A stretch of 24,042 nucleotides of DNA from Ramicandelaber brevisporus (Eukaryota > Kickxellomycota > Ramicandelaberales > Ramicandelaberaceae). Both the position numbers and the translations under genes were made by a program. Within the stretch, counting starts at the first letter, position 1; every line of letters begins with the position of its first letter. The notes under the pieces are model-generated. The model did no database searches, was not told the DNA's origin, and saw only the letters and a list, made by a program, of their open reading frames with translations. Positions 17,146 to 24,042 of the stretch are shown piece after piece. The stretch lies in assembly GCA_025201865.1 (NCBI GenBank), contig MU602928.1:1-24042 (forward strand), written 5' to 3'.

Positions 17146-17183
17146 CAGACATAGGCACAGACATAGGCACAGACATAGACATA
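17146..17183. repeat. Short tandem repeat ACAGACATAGGC before the mEF-G2 gene
   Basis: Three adjacent copies of a 12-bp unit, the last degenerate (ACAGACATAGAC), end about 85 bp upstream of the ATG at 17265, probably in the leader or core promoter. Confidence 0.75.
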
Positions 17184-17264
17184 GCAGCTGATCTGATCTA
17201 ACAGTCCATAACACAGCACATTGAAAAAGGACAAGCTGTTACAATCTTCTACTACACTCAGAAT

Positions 17265-20200
17265 ATGATGCTGCAATCAATGTTTCGCCTCAGAAGGCAT
17301 CCACAGTCTCTAGCAGCCTTCAGATCAGTTCGGTATGCATCCGCATTGTCATCGTCACGGATCATTGCTACAATTGCACACATTGACGCTGGAAAGACTA
17401 CTGCCACCGAGCGGATTCTCTATTACACGGGCGGCATTCGCCGATGCGGAGATGTCGATTCGGGCTCAACAACAACCGATCACCTTGCGCAAGAGCGTGA
17501 AAGAGGCATCACAATCGCATCTGCAGCCGTCGCAATCAAACACCGCGATTGCACAATCCACTTGGTTGACACTCCCGGCCATTGCGACTTTGGATTCGAG
17601 GTTGAGCGCACTGTTCGAGTAATTGACGGCGCCGTGACAATTGTCCACGCAGTCCATGGAGTTCAGGCGCAGACTGAAAAGGTATGGGCACAGTCGCTGA
17701 GATATGGAGTTAAGTCGCACATTGTGTTTGTTAACAAGATGGATAGAGCGGATGGAGCTAGATTTGGAGGAGTCTGTAGCGAAATTGCATCAAAGCTGAG
17801 AACAACTCCACTGGTTGTGCAGATTCCAGTCTACTGCAATTTAAATAGTGGAGACGGCGGGTTGTTCTGTGGAATCGTTGACTTGGTCAATATGAACTAT
17901 TTGTACTTTGATCCAAACACTCAAGGCGCATCCATCACTACAGTTCCACTGTCCTCAGTTGAAGCACTAAGCACTCAATTGCCCAGCGACGTCGACCCAT
18001 CAAGAGTGATTGAGCGTGCAACAGCAGCTCGAAGTGCACTGGTTGAAACCCTGGCTGAACTGGACGATTCTCTGATGGATATATTTTTGAGCGAGAATGG
18101 AGCCAATGGCGACCCAATGTCAGTGTCTGTCAGTGATGTCAAGTCTGCTCTTAGAAGATGCACAATCTCTGGCAGTGGTGTTCCTGTGCTATGTGGATCA
18201 GCTCTCAAATACACTGGAGTGCAGCCGCTCATTGACGCTGTTATTGACTACCTGCCATCGCCTGCAGATGTTAAACCAGCTGTTGCCATTCTGCCCAATG
18301 GTAAGACGGCTCCCCTGAGCGAGACTGTCTCTGGTTCATCTTCAAAGTCTGCGCCAATCAAACTCGACAAGCACCTCAATGCATTGGCGTTTAAAGTCGT
18401 AGTTGATCCGCAGCGTGGTCCAATGACATTTGTTCGTGTCTACAGTGGCGAATTAAACAGTAAAAATACACTTGTCAACACTGCGAATGCAAACCGGGAA
18501 CGTGCACTCAGATTGATTCAAATGCAAGGTGAGCGTACCGAAGAAATCCAAAGTATCCCTGCGGGCAGCATTGGCGTGGTTCTTGGACTGAAGGCAACAA
18601 AGACTGGAGACACACTGGTTTCTGCAGATCATCCATTCACGCCAGCTGCAACAACCGCAAAGAAACAAAAGCAACAATCACAATCACAATCACAGGCGCA
18701 GAACTCACCTGGCAAACACTACCAATTGCACTCAGTTAACATTCCAGACCACGTATTCTCAGTATCTATCGAGGCGCATTCTCCATCTGATGAGCCTTAC
18801 TTGCATGAGTGTTTACAACGGATGATGCTGGAAGATCCATCACTGCATCTGATGGTTGATGAAGAGACTGGCCAGCTGCTATTGGGCGGGATGGGTGAGC
18901 TCCACCTGGAAATTGCACGAGAGAAGTTGGTGACTGAGCTCAAAGCCAAAGCCACAATGGGTGTGCCGCGTATTGCATATCGTGAATGCGTTCATGGCTC
19001 TGGCTCTTCAGCCGCTGTCTGGGATAGAGAAATTGCAGGCAAGGCAGGTAAATTTGGTGTAACCGCTCACATTGAGCCAATTGAGCCCGAATCGGTTGGT
19101 GCATCGTCCAGTGTAGCTGTTGAACTCGATCTACCAGAGGAACTGCCCGCTGAATTTGCTGACTTTGACCGTCAAGTGATTGAGGATGGCCTGAGGAATG
19201 GTGCACTGGCAATGTTGCAACGAGGCACTGGAACTGGCCTGTCAATGTCTCATGTGCGAGTCAAATTGTCTGATGTCAAGCTATTTTCGCCTGATTTGAC
19301 AACGGCCGGCGCATTGCGTGGTGCCGCTGCTCAAGCCACCAAGGCTGCAGCACTGCAGGCTGGAATATCCATTTTGGAGCCAGTGATGCGTGTGCAAGTC
19401 AGATGCAAGAGTGATACTGTTGGCACCGTCATGGCTGATCTGAGCGGAACAAGACGCGGCCACATTATTGGCATGAGCGATGATGTTGACACCGATGAGG
19501 GCGGTCAACAGAGACAAAGCTCAATGTCCTTCCCAGCTACTGTTGGCACCGTCATGGCTGATCTGAGCGGAACAAGACGCGGCCACATTATTGGCATGAG
19601 CGATGATGTTGACACCGATGAGGGCGGTCAACAGAGACAAAGCTCAATGTCCTTCCCAGCTACTGTTGGCACCGTCATGGCTGATCTGAGCGGAACAAGA
19701 CGCGGCCACATTATTGGCATGAGCGATGATGTTGACACCGATGAGGGCGGTCAACAGAGACAAAGCTCAATGTCCTTCCCAGCTACTGTTGGCACCGTCA
19801 TGGCTGATCTGAGCGGAACAAGACGCGGCCACATTATTGGCATGAGCGATGATGTTGACACCGATGAGGGCGGTCAACAGAGACAAAGCTCAATGTCCTT
19901 CCCAGCTACTGTTGGCACCGTCATGGCTGATCTGAGCGGAACAAGACGCGGCCACATTATTGGCATGAGCGATGATGTTGACACCGATGAGGGCGGTCAA
20001 CAGAGACAAAGCTCAATGTCCTTCCCAGCTCATATTTACGACGGCAACACCACTTCCACTTCGTCATCGCATCAGAATAAGCAGCAAGAGCGTGTTGGCG
20101 ACTCAACCATCGATGTTCATGTTCCTCTGGCCAGCATGCTCGGGTACGCCTCTGCATTGAGATCGCTGACCAGTGGCACGGCCGAGTTTAACATGGAGCT

Positions 20201-20267
20201 GTACGAGCATCGCCAAATGGACAGCCATGCTCAAAAGCAGCTGCTCAAGGAACTTCGTGGTTATTAA
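17265..20267 (+). CDS. MEF2: Mitochondrial elongation factor G2 / ribosome-releasing factor 2, with internal repeat expansion
   Basis: 1000 aa. Mitochondrial EF-G2 works with ribosome recycling factor to split mitoribosomes after termination, using GTP. The N-terminus (MMLQSMFRLRRHPQSLAAFR, then SVRYAS) is a basic, acid-free mitochondrial targeting sequence. GTPase motifs are intact: G1 AHIDAGKTT (38-46), the switch-I region TTTDHLAQERERGITI, G3 DTPGH (102-106), G4 NKMD (157-160) and G5 CGSALK (from C310). Domains II-IV follow; LAFKVVVDPQRGPMTFVRVY and KATKTGDTL favour the GFM2/MEF2 branch over GFM1. Domain III/IV shows GGMGELHLEIA. Domain V starts at about 703 and is interrupted by five identical 41-residue repeats (718-922) before it resumes with IDVHVPLASMLGY. 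Without four of the copies the protein would be 836 aa, close to the family length. AATAAA lies 3 nt after the stop. Confidence 0.93.
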   Translation: MMLQSMFRLRRHPQSLAAFRSVRYASALSSSRIIATIAHIDAGKTTATERILYYTGGIRRCGDVDSGSTTTDHLAQERERGITIASAAVAIKHRDCTIHLVDTPGHCDFGFEVERTVRVIDGAVTIVHAVHGVQAQTEKVWAQSLRYGVKSHIVFVNKMDRADGARFGGVCSEIASKLRTTPLVVQIPVYCNLNSGDGGLFCGIVDLVNMNYLYFDPNTQGASITTVPLSSVEALSTQLPSDVDPSRVIERATAARSALVETLAELDDSLMDIFLSENGANGDPMSVSVSDVKSALRRCTISGSGVPVLCGSALKYTGVQPLIDAVIDYLPSPADVKPAVAILPNGKTAPLSETVSGSSSKSAPIKLDKHLNALAFKVVVDPQRGPMTFVRVYSGELNSKNTLVNTANANRERALRLIQMQGERTEEIQSIPAGSIGVVLGLKATKTGDTLVSADHPFTPAATTAKKQKQQSQSQSQAQNSPGKHYQLHSVNIPDHVFSVSIEAHSPSDEPYLHECLQRMMLEDPSLHLMVDEETGQLLLGGMGELHLEIAREKLVTELKAKATMGVPRIAYRECVHGSGSSAAVWDREIAGKAGKFGVTAHIEPIEPESVGASSSVAVELDLPEELPAEFADFDRQVIEDGLRNGALAMLQRGTGTGLSMSHVRVKLSDVKLFSPDLTTAGALRGAAAQATKAAALQAGISILEPVMRVQVRCKSDTVGTVMADLSGTRRGHIIGMSDDVDTDEGGQQRQSSMSFPATVGTVMADLSGTRRGHIIGMSDDVDTDEGGQQRQSSMSFPATVGTVMADLSGTRRGHIIGMSDDVDTDEGGQQRQSSMSFPATVGTVMADLSGTRRGHIIGMSDDVDTDEGGQQRQSSMSFPATVGTVMADLSGTRRGHIIGMSDDVDTDEGGQQRQSSMSFPAHIYDGNTTSTSSSHQNKQQERVGDSTIDVHVPLASMLGYASALRSLTSGTAEFNMELYEHRQMDSHAQKQLLKELRGY
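19416..20030 (+). repeat. Coding minisatellite: five tandem 123-bp units inside mEF-G2
   Basis: Units begin at 19416, 19539, 19662, 19785 and 19908, each 123 bp (41 codons) and, as far as I can read, identical at every base including silent positions. Each unit encodes TVGTVMADLSGTRRGHIIGM followed by SDDVDTDEGGQQRQSSMSFPA. The first half corresponds to the helix and strand at the start of EF-G domain V. The frame is kept through all copies. Confidence 0.97.
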
Positions 20268-20434
20268 TGAATAAAAAGTAAATGTGCAAGAATGTTGATT
20301 TAAATCCTCCATGTCCTTCGTCTTCATTATTACTTTCCTTATCACCTTCATTATCACCTTCGTTTTGATCGTCGTTTTCATGTTAAATTTCAATTGGGTT
20401 AAACTATATTATATAAGTAGTGTTATAATATGAT
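20268..20434. terminator. Convergent 3' region of mEF-G2 and eRF1
   Basis: 167 bp between two facing stops. AATAAA at 20270-20275 on the plus strand is a likely poly(A) signal for mEF-G2. The A/T-rich stretch at about 20400-20430 probably serves the eRF1 transcript on the minus strand. TTATCACCTTC is repeated near 20338-20362. Confidence 0.45.
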
Positions 20435-21751
20435 TTAATCGCTGTGGTAGAAGTCATCATCGTCATCGTCGTCATCGATTGAAGCCATTGCATCAAATGA
20501 CACCTTGTATCGCAGCAATCCACCAATGCCACCGAAACCGCGCACAAACTGAGAGCCTTCCTGAGATCTGTTGGTAACAAATTCAAGAGTGGCACCAAAG
20601 TTCTTGTACTCCTCGGCGAACCATTCAAGGAGCATGTTGTTGCTGACAACCTCGAGCTCGACACCGGTATCCTTGTCAATGAAGAAGGACCGCTCCTTCT
20701 CCTGCTCCTTGGTCAAATGAGCCACAGTCTCGGCGCCAGTCACCGGGTTCTTGAACACATAGCGCAGAATCTCGAGCGACTCGTACACAATCAGAGTCTC
20801 GACAGCACCCATCTCGAGCGCACGAAGAGTATCGACAATGCCGAAGCAGTACTTGCCAGTGTCCAGAGAGACTTCGTCAAAGTATTGCTTGAGCAGCTTC
20901 TTTTCCTGCACAAACTTGACGTTGGCAAGAACCTCGGCACTCAATTCGATGGCCTGGTTGAAACCGTTCTCACCACCGTACGACACATCGACAACCTTGA
21001 TGATCTTGGACTGCAGTCTCTGGTCGAACATGTCAGATTGCGACAGTTCATTCTTGAAATCAGCCGAACCAGCCAATACAAGACCGGCAACATTGACCTT
21101 GTCGTTTGAAATGAAGAACTGCACGGCATGCTCAGCAACCTTGCGCACGTAGTTGTGGCGCTTTTCCTCACGCAAACGTGCGAAACGCAGCGCGGACTGA
21201 CCACCACGACCGTGCTTCTTGGGCAAATCGACAGTAAACTTGTGCAGCACCTCGCGAGTGTTGCCGGAGAGAGTGCCGTAGAGAGAACCGTTACCGTCCA
21301 TGACGATGAAGCCGAAGCGCGAGTCGCTCTCGAGAAGTTCGGCAAGTGGCTCGGTGTGGAATTTGTTGTCGCAAAGGTACATGGACGTGTTGATTGGCTT
21401 GAATGGCTCAAAGTCATAACTGACCTTCTTTTCCTTGTTGTCGTCGGTCAGAATGGTACCACAGTACACCACAAGACCGTTGTTGGGCACTCTGTTGTAC
21501 AGCTTGAGTCTGCCCTGAGCCGAAGTGATGGCCGAGAGCACAGACAGGCGGTTAACACGGGATTTGATGTTGGTGGCAGTGCCGTATTCTTCAGTCAGCT
21601 TTCTGGCCCAAATGTTGATTTGGTCGCGAGGCGGGATAATCAGCGTAATCATGGAAGTGCCGTTGCCGCGGGCTGCTTCCAGGCCCTTGATCAGCTTCTT
21701 GATCTTCCAGATCTGAATATTCTGGTCAACGTCGGATGTTTGGCTGGACAT
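20435..21751 (-). CDS. SUP45: Eukaryotic peptide chain release factor eRF1
   Basis: 438 aa, full length for the family. eRF1 recognises all three stop codons in the ribosomal A site and, with eRF3, triggers hydrolysis of peptidyl-tRNA in the cytosol. Motifs stand at canonical positions: GTS (31-33), NIKS (61-64) and YxCxxxF as YLCDNKF (125-131) in the decoding domain, and GGQ (183-185, in [11 protein letters not shown]) in the catalytic domain. The C-terminal eRF3-binding domain follows, ending in an acidic tail of eight aspartates and FYHSD. No residue suggests an altered stop-codon code. The ATG at 21751 is the family's normal start (MSS...) and sits directly after a CAA/CAG-rich leader. 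Third positions are strongly C-biased, as expected for a highly expressed gene. It is convergent with mEF-G2 and has TIP41 upstream on the same strand. Confidence 0.97.
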   Translation of the reverse strand: MSSQTSDVDQNIQIWKIKKLIKGLEAARGNGTSMITLIIPPRDQINIWARKLTEEYGTATNIKSRVNRLSVLSAITSAQGRLKLYNRVPNNGLVVYCGTILTDDNKEKKVSYDFEPFKPINTSMYLCDNKFHTEPLAELLESDSRFGFIVMDGNGSLYGTLSGNTREVLHKFTVDLPKKHGRGGQSALRFARLREEKRHNYVRKVAEHAVQFFISNDKVNVAGLVLAGSADFKNELSQSDMFDQRLQSKIIKVVDVSYGGENGFNQAIELSAEVLANVKFVQEKKLLKQYFDEVSLDTGKYCFGIVDTLRALEMGAVETLIVYESLEILRYVFKNPVTGAETVAHLTKEQEKERSFFIDKDTGVELEVVSNNMLLEWFAEEYKNFGATLEFVTNRSQEGSQFVRGFGGIGGLLRYKVSFDAMASIDDDDDDDDFYHSD

Positions 21752-22109
21752 TTTTGTTGTTGCTGTTGCTGTTGTTGCTGTTGTTGCTGCTTCCTTCCGT
21801 CCTTCTTTCTGCTGCTGCTGCTAGTGCTGCTGCGTTGTCTGCTTGACACTCGCTTCGAAGAGAATAAATTAAGTTGTATGCGGGTTGCTGTGCGCTGGCC
21901 GATCTGGGGGAGCTGTGTGTGCGCTGTGTGGTTGTGCGCTGTGGTTGTAAATTTGCAGGAGAGTTGATTGGCTGGTTGGATGTTTGGATGTTTAAAAAAA
22001 AAATAGTTCAAAATTCAACCTGCAAAAAAAACTAATAAAAGATGTCGTATCATATTGCCTGAGGAAGCTTTAAATACTCACATATGTATGACGACGACTA
22101 CTACTACTA
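21752..22109. other. Intergenic region upstream of eRF1, with CAA/CAG-rich leader
   Basis: About 360 bp between the TIP41 stop and the eRF1 start. Next to the eRF1 ATG (21753-21787 and again 21811-21830) the minus strand is a CAA/CAG-rich leader interrupted by a purine-rich segment. On the minus strand a TATTTAAA element at about 22069-22076 could be a TATA box, but it is roughly 320 bp from the ATG. No gene was seen. Confidence 0.5.
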
Positions 22110-23129
22110 CTACATTAGAGTGACCTTCTCTGTAACAGCGCCTCGGACTGCATCCGCAGCATGTGCTCCAGTTGGCGGTGGGTTAAGGAGCGCAGCAATT
22201 GCATTATTGTCTGCCAAAGCAATTCTCAGTTCAGGACTCTCTGTATCATTCGCACTCAGGTGTCTCTCGCTTCGTGACGGCGACGAGCCGGTTCCTGTTG
22301 CTGCTGCGGATGTGGAGGTGGAGGTGGAGGTGAATGGTGACGGTGATGGTGATGCACCGAACTTGGCTAGATTTGACACTCGAACTTTGAATTTCACATC
22401 ATCGTACCGCAGTTGACCGCCAGACATTTCACGCAGCACAATGTTGGAGCCAAATGCATGATAGATTCTCGTGTCCTGCACTCTGAACATTACCCCGTCA
22501 ACACGTAAAAAGAACCGCAGCAACACAAAGAAGCCTGAAGCCATGACGCGGATCTTGGCAGACAGCATGGATGTTCCGTTGTCAGCCAACTCGTCTTCAA
22601 ACAGCACAATCTCGTCGTACATCAAAATATCCTCTTGAGTTTGCAATCGAACATAATCAATCCGATCAACTGCTGTTGCTGTGAACCTGTGATTTGCTGC
22701 AGATGAAGGGACTGTACCGAGGTAATCAGTTGAATACGTCCAGTCGTACGGCTTGATGACATCTTTGATCGACTCTGTTAGACTCGAGCGGTCTTTGCTC
22801 CATGCTTTGGCACTAGCAACCTCAATCCGATCAATGGTAACTGAAGAACTGGCTGCATCTGGCGGCCCAAATGTCGGCGGATTGACGGCATCGACTCGCT
22901 TGAGCGCGTCCTTCGTGTTAAACTCGTATCTGAATGAAGATGGCACGTGGTGAAGAGAGAGGGAGCTGGACCCAAACACCATCTCGGGCAAAGGCAAACC
23001 GAGCTCGTTCGAGAGCTGATCGAGATCGTCAGCGCCAGAGATGGGTCCATGCACTGTCGTGATCTTCCAGCCAGCAATCTCGATGGAGTGGCCGCAGCGA
23101 TCCTTTGTCACTGTGTATGGAGCGACCAT
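22110..23129 (-). CDS. TIP41: TIP41-like protein (TOR pathway, type 2A phosphatase regulator)
   Basis: 339 aa. Tip41/TIPRL proteins bind PP2A-type catalytic subunits (and Tap42 in yeast) and act downstream of TORC1 in nutrient signalling, in cytosol and nucleus. Family motifs in order: IAGWKITTVHGPI near the N-terminus, LGLPLPEMVFGSSSL, YEFNTKDALKRV, VIKPYDWTYSTDYLGT (P127 by count), IVLFEDELADNG, and the strongest signature FFVLLRFFLRVDGV followed by DTRIYHAFG and LREMSGG. The C-terminal region is a Ser/Thr/Pro-rich low-complexity tail (SPFTSTSTSTSAAA) absent from compact homologues. The first ATG fits the family start. It ends in TAG, the only such stop among the genes here. A purine run at 23159-23204 on the plus strand gives a pyrimidine tract upstream of its start. 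Confidence 0.93.
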   Translation of the reverse strand: MVAPYTVTKDRCGHSIEIAGWKITTVHGPISGADDLDQLSNELGLPLPEMVFGSSSLSLHHVPSSFRYEFNTKDALKRVDAVNPPTFGPPDAASSSVTIDRIEVASAKAWSKDRSSLTESIKDVIKPYDWTYSTDYLGTVPSSAANHRFTATAVDRIDYVRLQTQEDILMYDEIVLFEDELADNGTSMLSAKIRVMASGFFVLLRFFLRVDGVMFRVQDTRIYHAFGSNIVLREMSGGQLRYDDVKFKVRVSNLAKFGASPSPSPFTSTSTSTSAAATGTGSSPSRSERHLSANDTESPELRIALADNNAIAALLNPPPTGAHAADAVRGAVTEKVTLM

Positions 23130-23158
23130 TTGCGATAACGAAGGAGGAACAAAAGAAA

Positions 23159-23204
23159 ATTAGAAAGGAAAACAAAGAAGGAAAACAAAGAAAGAGAAAG
23201 CGAA
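23159..23204 (-). promoter_or_regulatory. Pyrimidine tract upstream of TIP41
   Basis: Read on the minus strand, this is a C/T-rich run (repeats of TTTGTTTTCC and TTCTTTG) ending about 30 bp before the TIP41 ATG, like the tracts before other genes in the window. It may also lie in the 3' region of the upstream tyrosinase gene. Confidence 0.3.
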
Positions 23205-23296
23205 AAGGAAGTTAATGGAAATGGATGGCATGGATGTTGTGGATGTGGCATGGAAGCGATGCTGCATGGACTTGAACTGGAAGGGGAGTAGGGGGT

Positions 23297-24042
23297 TCAG
23301 GGCTTGGCGAGGGCTATGACGCTGGCGGCGAAGCCGTTGGCTGCGTTGACGTTGTTGATGTGCTTGTTGAGACGGAACTCCCACCGGCGAACAAGCAGCG
23401 GATCCATCTTGTTCATCTGGATGAAGGCATCCGGCAGCGGCGCCACGTGCTTCAGCGGCTCGTCGATCTTCGGCACAAACTTCTCCACCGGGCTGTCCTT
23501 GACCAGGTTGTTAGCGTGCGCCGTCATCAGCGCGCGCACATCGCGGACCAGCGAGAACGCCACCTTCTTGTGCGCCGGCGGCATGAGGTTGATTGCTCCG
23601 CCGGCCGGTGCCTGGATGTGCGCAACCTCTGCGCGGGAGACGGGAACGCGCGCGACGGACGCCAGTGCCGTGCCGTTGGCCGACGACACGGCGCCGGCGT
23701 CGCGCTTGAACGGCGCAGCGCTGCCGTAGTCGTAGCACATGTTGCCGAGCGGCAGCACCGTCCACACCTGGTTGCCGTAGTACGGGATCTTGTCGTTGTA
23801 GCTGGCGGTCGTGCCGTCGCGGTTGACGCCGCCGTAGCTCCACAGCCGGTTGCTGTAGTCGACGTTCTGCCAGTCGTGCCACAGCTTGTCGAGGTACGAG
23901 TGGTGGAAGAAGAACACCGGGTCGTTCGGGCTGGCCATCGTGTTCATGTCGCCGCCAACCGCGACGTGCACGTTCGAGTGCGGGCCGATCTCGAGGCTGG
24001 GACAGAAGCGCGTGTAGTCGGGGCTCTGGTCAAACACCACCT
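23297..24042 (-). CDS. Tyrosinase copper-binding domain protein, C-terminal part (runs off the window)
   Basis: The last 248 codons of a gene whose 5' end is outside the window; the frame enters at 24042 and stops at TGA 23297. The copper-B site of type-3 copper proteins is clear: GPHSNVH (HxxxH), then DPVFFFHHSYLDKLWHDWQ, the pattern that supplies the third histidine and the conserved D..W. The copper-A site must lie upstream. Such enzymes oxidise phenols or catechols to quinones, often for melanin or wall cross-linking, and are usually secreted or vesicular in fungi; the signal sequence is not visible here. After the catalytic core comes a helical, Ala-rich tail (SLVRDVRALMTAHANNLV) to ALAKP. 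Third positions are strikingly GC-rich compared with CTF18 or mEF-G2. A catechol oxidase or o-aminophenol oxidase cannot be excluded. Confidence 0.9.
   Translation of the reverse strand, partial: VVFDQSPDYTRFCPSLEIGPHSNVHVAVGGDMNTMASPNDPVFFFHHSYLDKLWHDWQNVDYSNRLWSYGGVNRDGTTASYNDKIPYYGNQVWTVLPLGNMCYDYGSAAPFKRDAGAVSSANGTALASVARVPVSRAEVAHIQAPAGGAINLMPPAHKKVAFSLVRDVRALMTAHANNLVKDSPVEKFVPKIDEPLKHVAPLPDAFIQMNKMDPLLVRRWEFRLNKHINNVNAANGFAASVIALAKP

Larger units (their letters stand above)
16202..17264. other. Divergent intergenic region between the Met30-like gene and mitochondrial EF-G2
   Basis: About 1.06 kb. The first 200 bp continue the Met30-like frame without an ATG. Beyond this are a 14-bp inverted repeat at 16705-16758, a duplicated TGGTACACAG at about 16940-16960, GAAAAT repeats near 17057-17075 and a tandem ACAGACATAGGC repeat at about 17146-17180. 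A plus-strand open frame of about 150 codons at 16699-17154 has repeat-derived composition and no recognisable motif, so I do not call it. Confidence 0.55.

Noticed and set aside
16699-17154. Plus-strand open frame of about 150 codons between the Met30-like and mEF-G2 genes
   Set aside because: It begins inside the inverted repeat, is made of simple-repeat sequence (CVCVCVF, NENENEK) and has no protein-like conservation pattern.
19416-20030. CRISPR-like or transposon interpretation of the tandem repeats
   Set aside because: Units are directly adjacent without spacers, keep the reading frame and sit inside a translation-factor domain, so a coding minisatellite explains them.
1-24042. Metabolic or defence gene cluster linking P450, tyrosinase and ABC protein
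   Set aside because: These genes are separated by unrelated housekeeping genes on both strands, with no shared promoter motif beyond the general pyrimidine tract.

Overview
This window is nuclear DNA from a eukaryote, most likely an early-diverging, intron-poor fungus (perhaps zoopagomycete or Kickxellomycotina-like; this is inference). The gene set is fungal in character: a Met30/sconB-type SCF F-box/WD40 protein, a DUR3-like sodium:solute symporter, a cytochrome P450, a secreted-type tyrosinase, plus core eukaryotic genes (CTF18, eRF1, TIP41, mitochondrial EF-G2). All eleven recognisable coding regions read as one uninterrupted frame each. TAA, TAG and TGA all end genes, and eRF1 keeps the canonical decoding motifs, so the standard code applies.

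Layout: (1) 1-506, minus, 5' part of an unrecognised gene with a signal peptide. (2) 1534-4185, plus, half-size ABC protein behind a TATA box and a pyrimidine tract. (3) 4289-7444, minus, CTF18 clamp-loader subunit, tail to tail with the ABC gene. (4) 8164-9720, plus, SSS-family symporter. (5) 10139-10543, plus, small DUF6165-like protein. (6) 10580-10819, minus, an open frame without ATG that looks like a fragment of a leucine-rich-repeat gene. (7) 10909-12684, minus, cytochrome P450. (8) 13940-16201, minus, Met30/sconB-like protein. (9) 17265-20267, plus, mitochondrial EF-G2 carrying five identical 123-bp in-frame tandem repeats in its C-terminal domain. (10) 20435-21751, minus, eRF1. (11) 22110-23129, minus, TIP41. 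(12) 23297-end, minus, 3' part of a tyrosinase.

There is no operon or obvious pathway cluster. The genes are ordinary, closely packed neighbours: convergent pairs are separated by about 100-370 bp, and divergent pairs share promoters of about 0.7-1.1 kb. Several products deal with nutrient control (TIP41 in TOR signalling, the Met30-like protein in sulfur control, a urea-type symporter) and two with translation (eRF1, mEF-G2). I see no evidence that their adjacency is functional.

The most striking signals are the perfect 5 x 123-bp coding minisatellite in mEF-G2, a bacterial/viral-type DUF6165-like gene in a eukaryotic locus, an ATG-less gene remnant beside the P450, a 14-bp inverted repeat with CCAAG tandem repeats in the Met30/mEF-G2 intergenic region, and glutamine or acidic homopolymer insertions in several conserved proteins. 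I did not find a convincing new multi-gene system.
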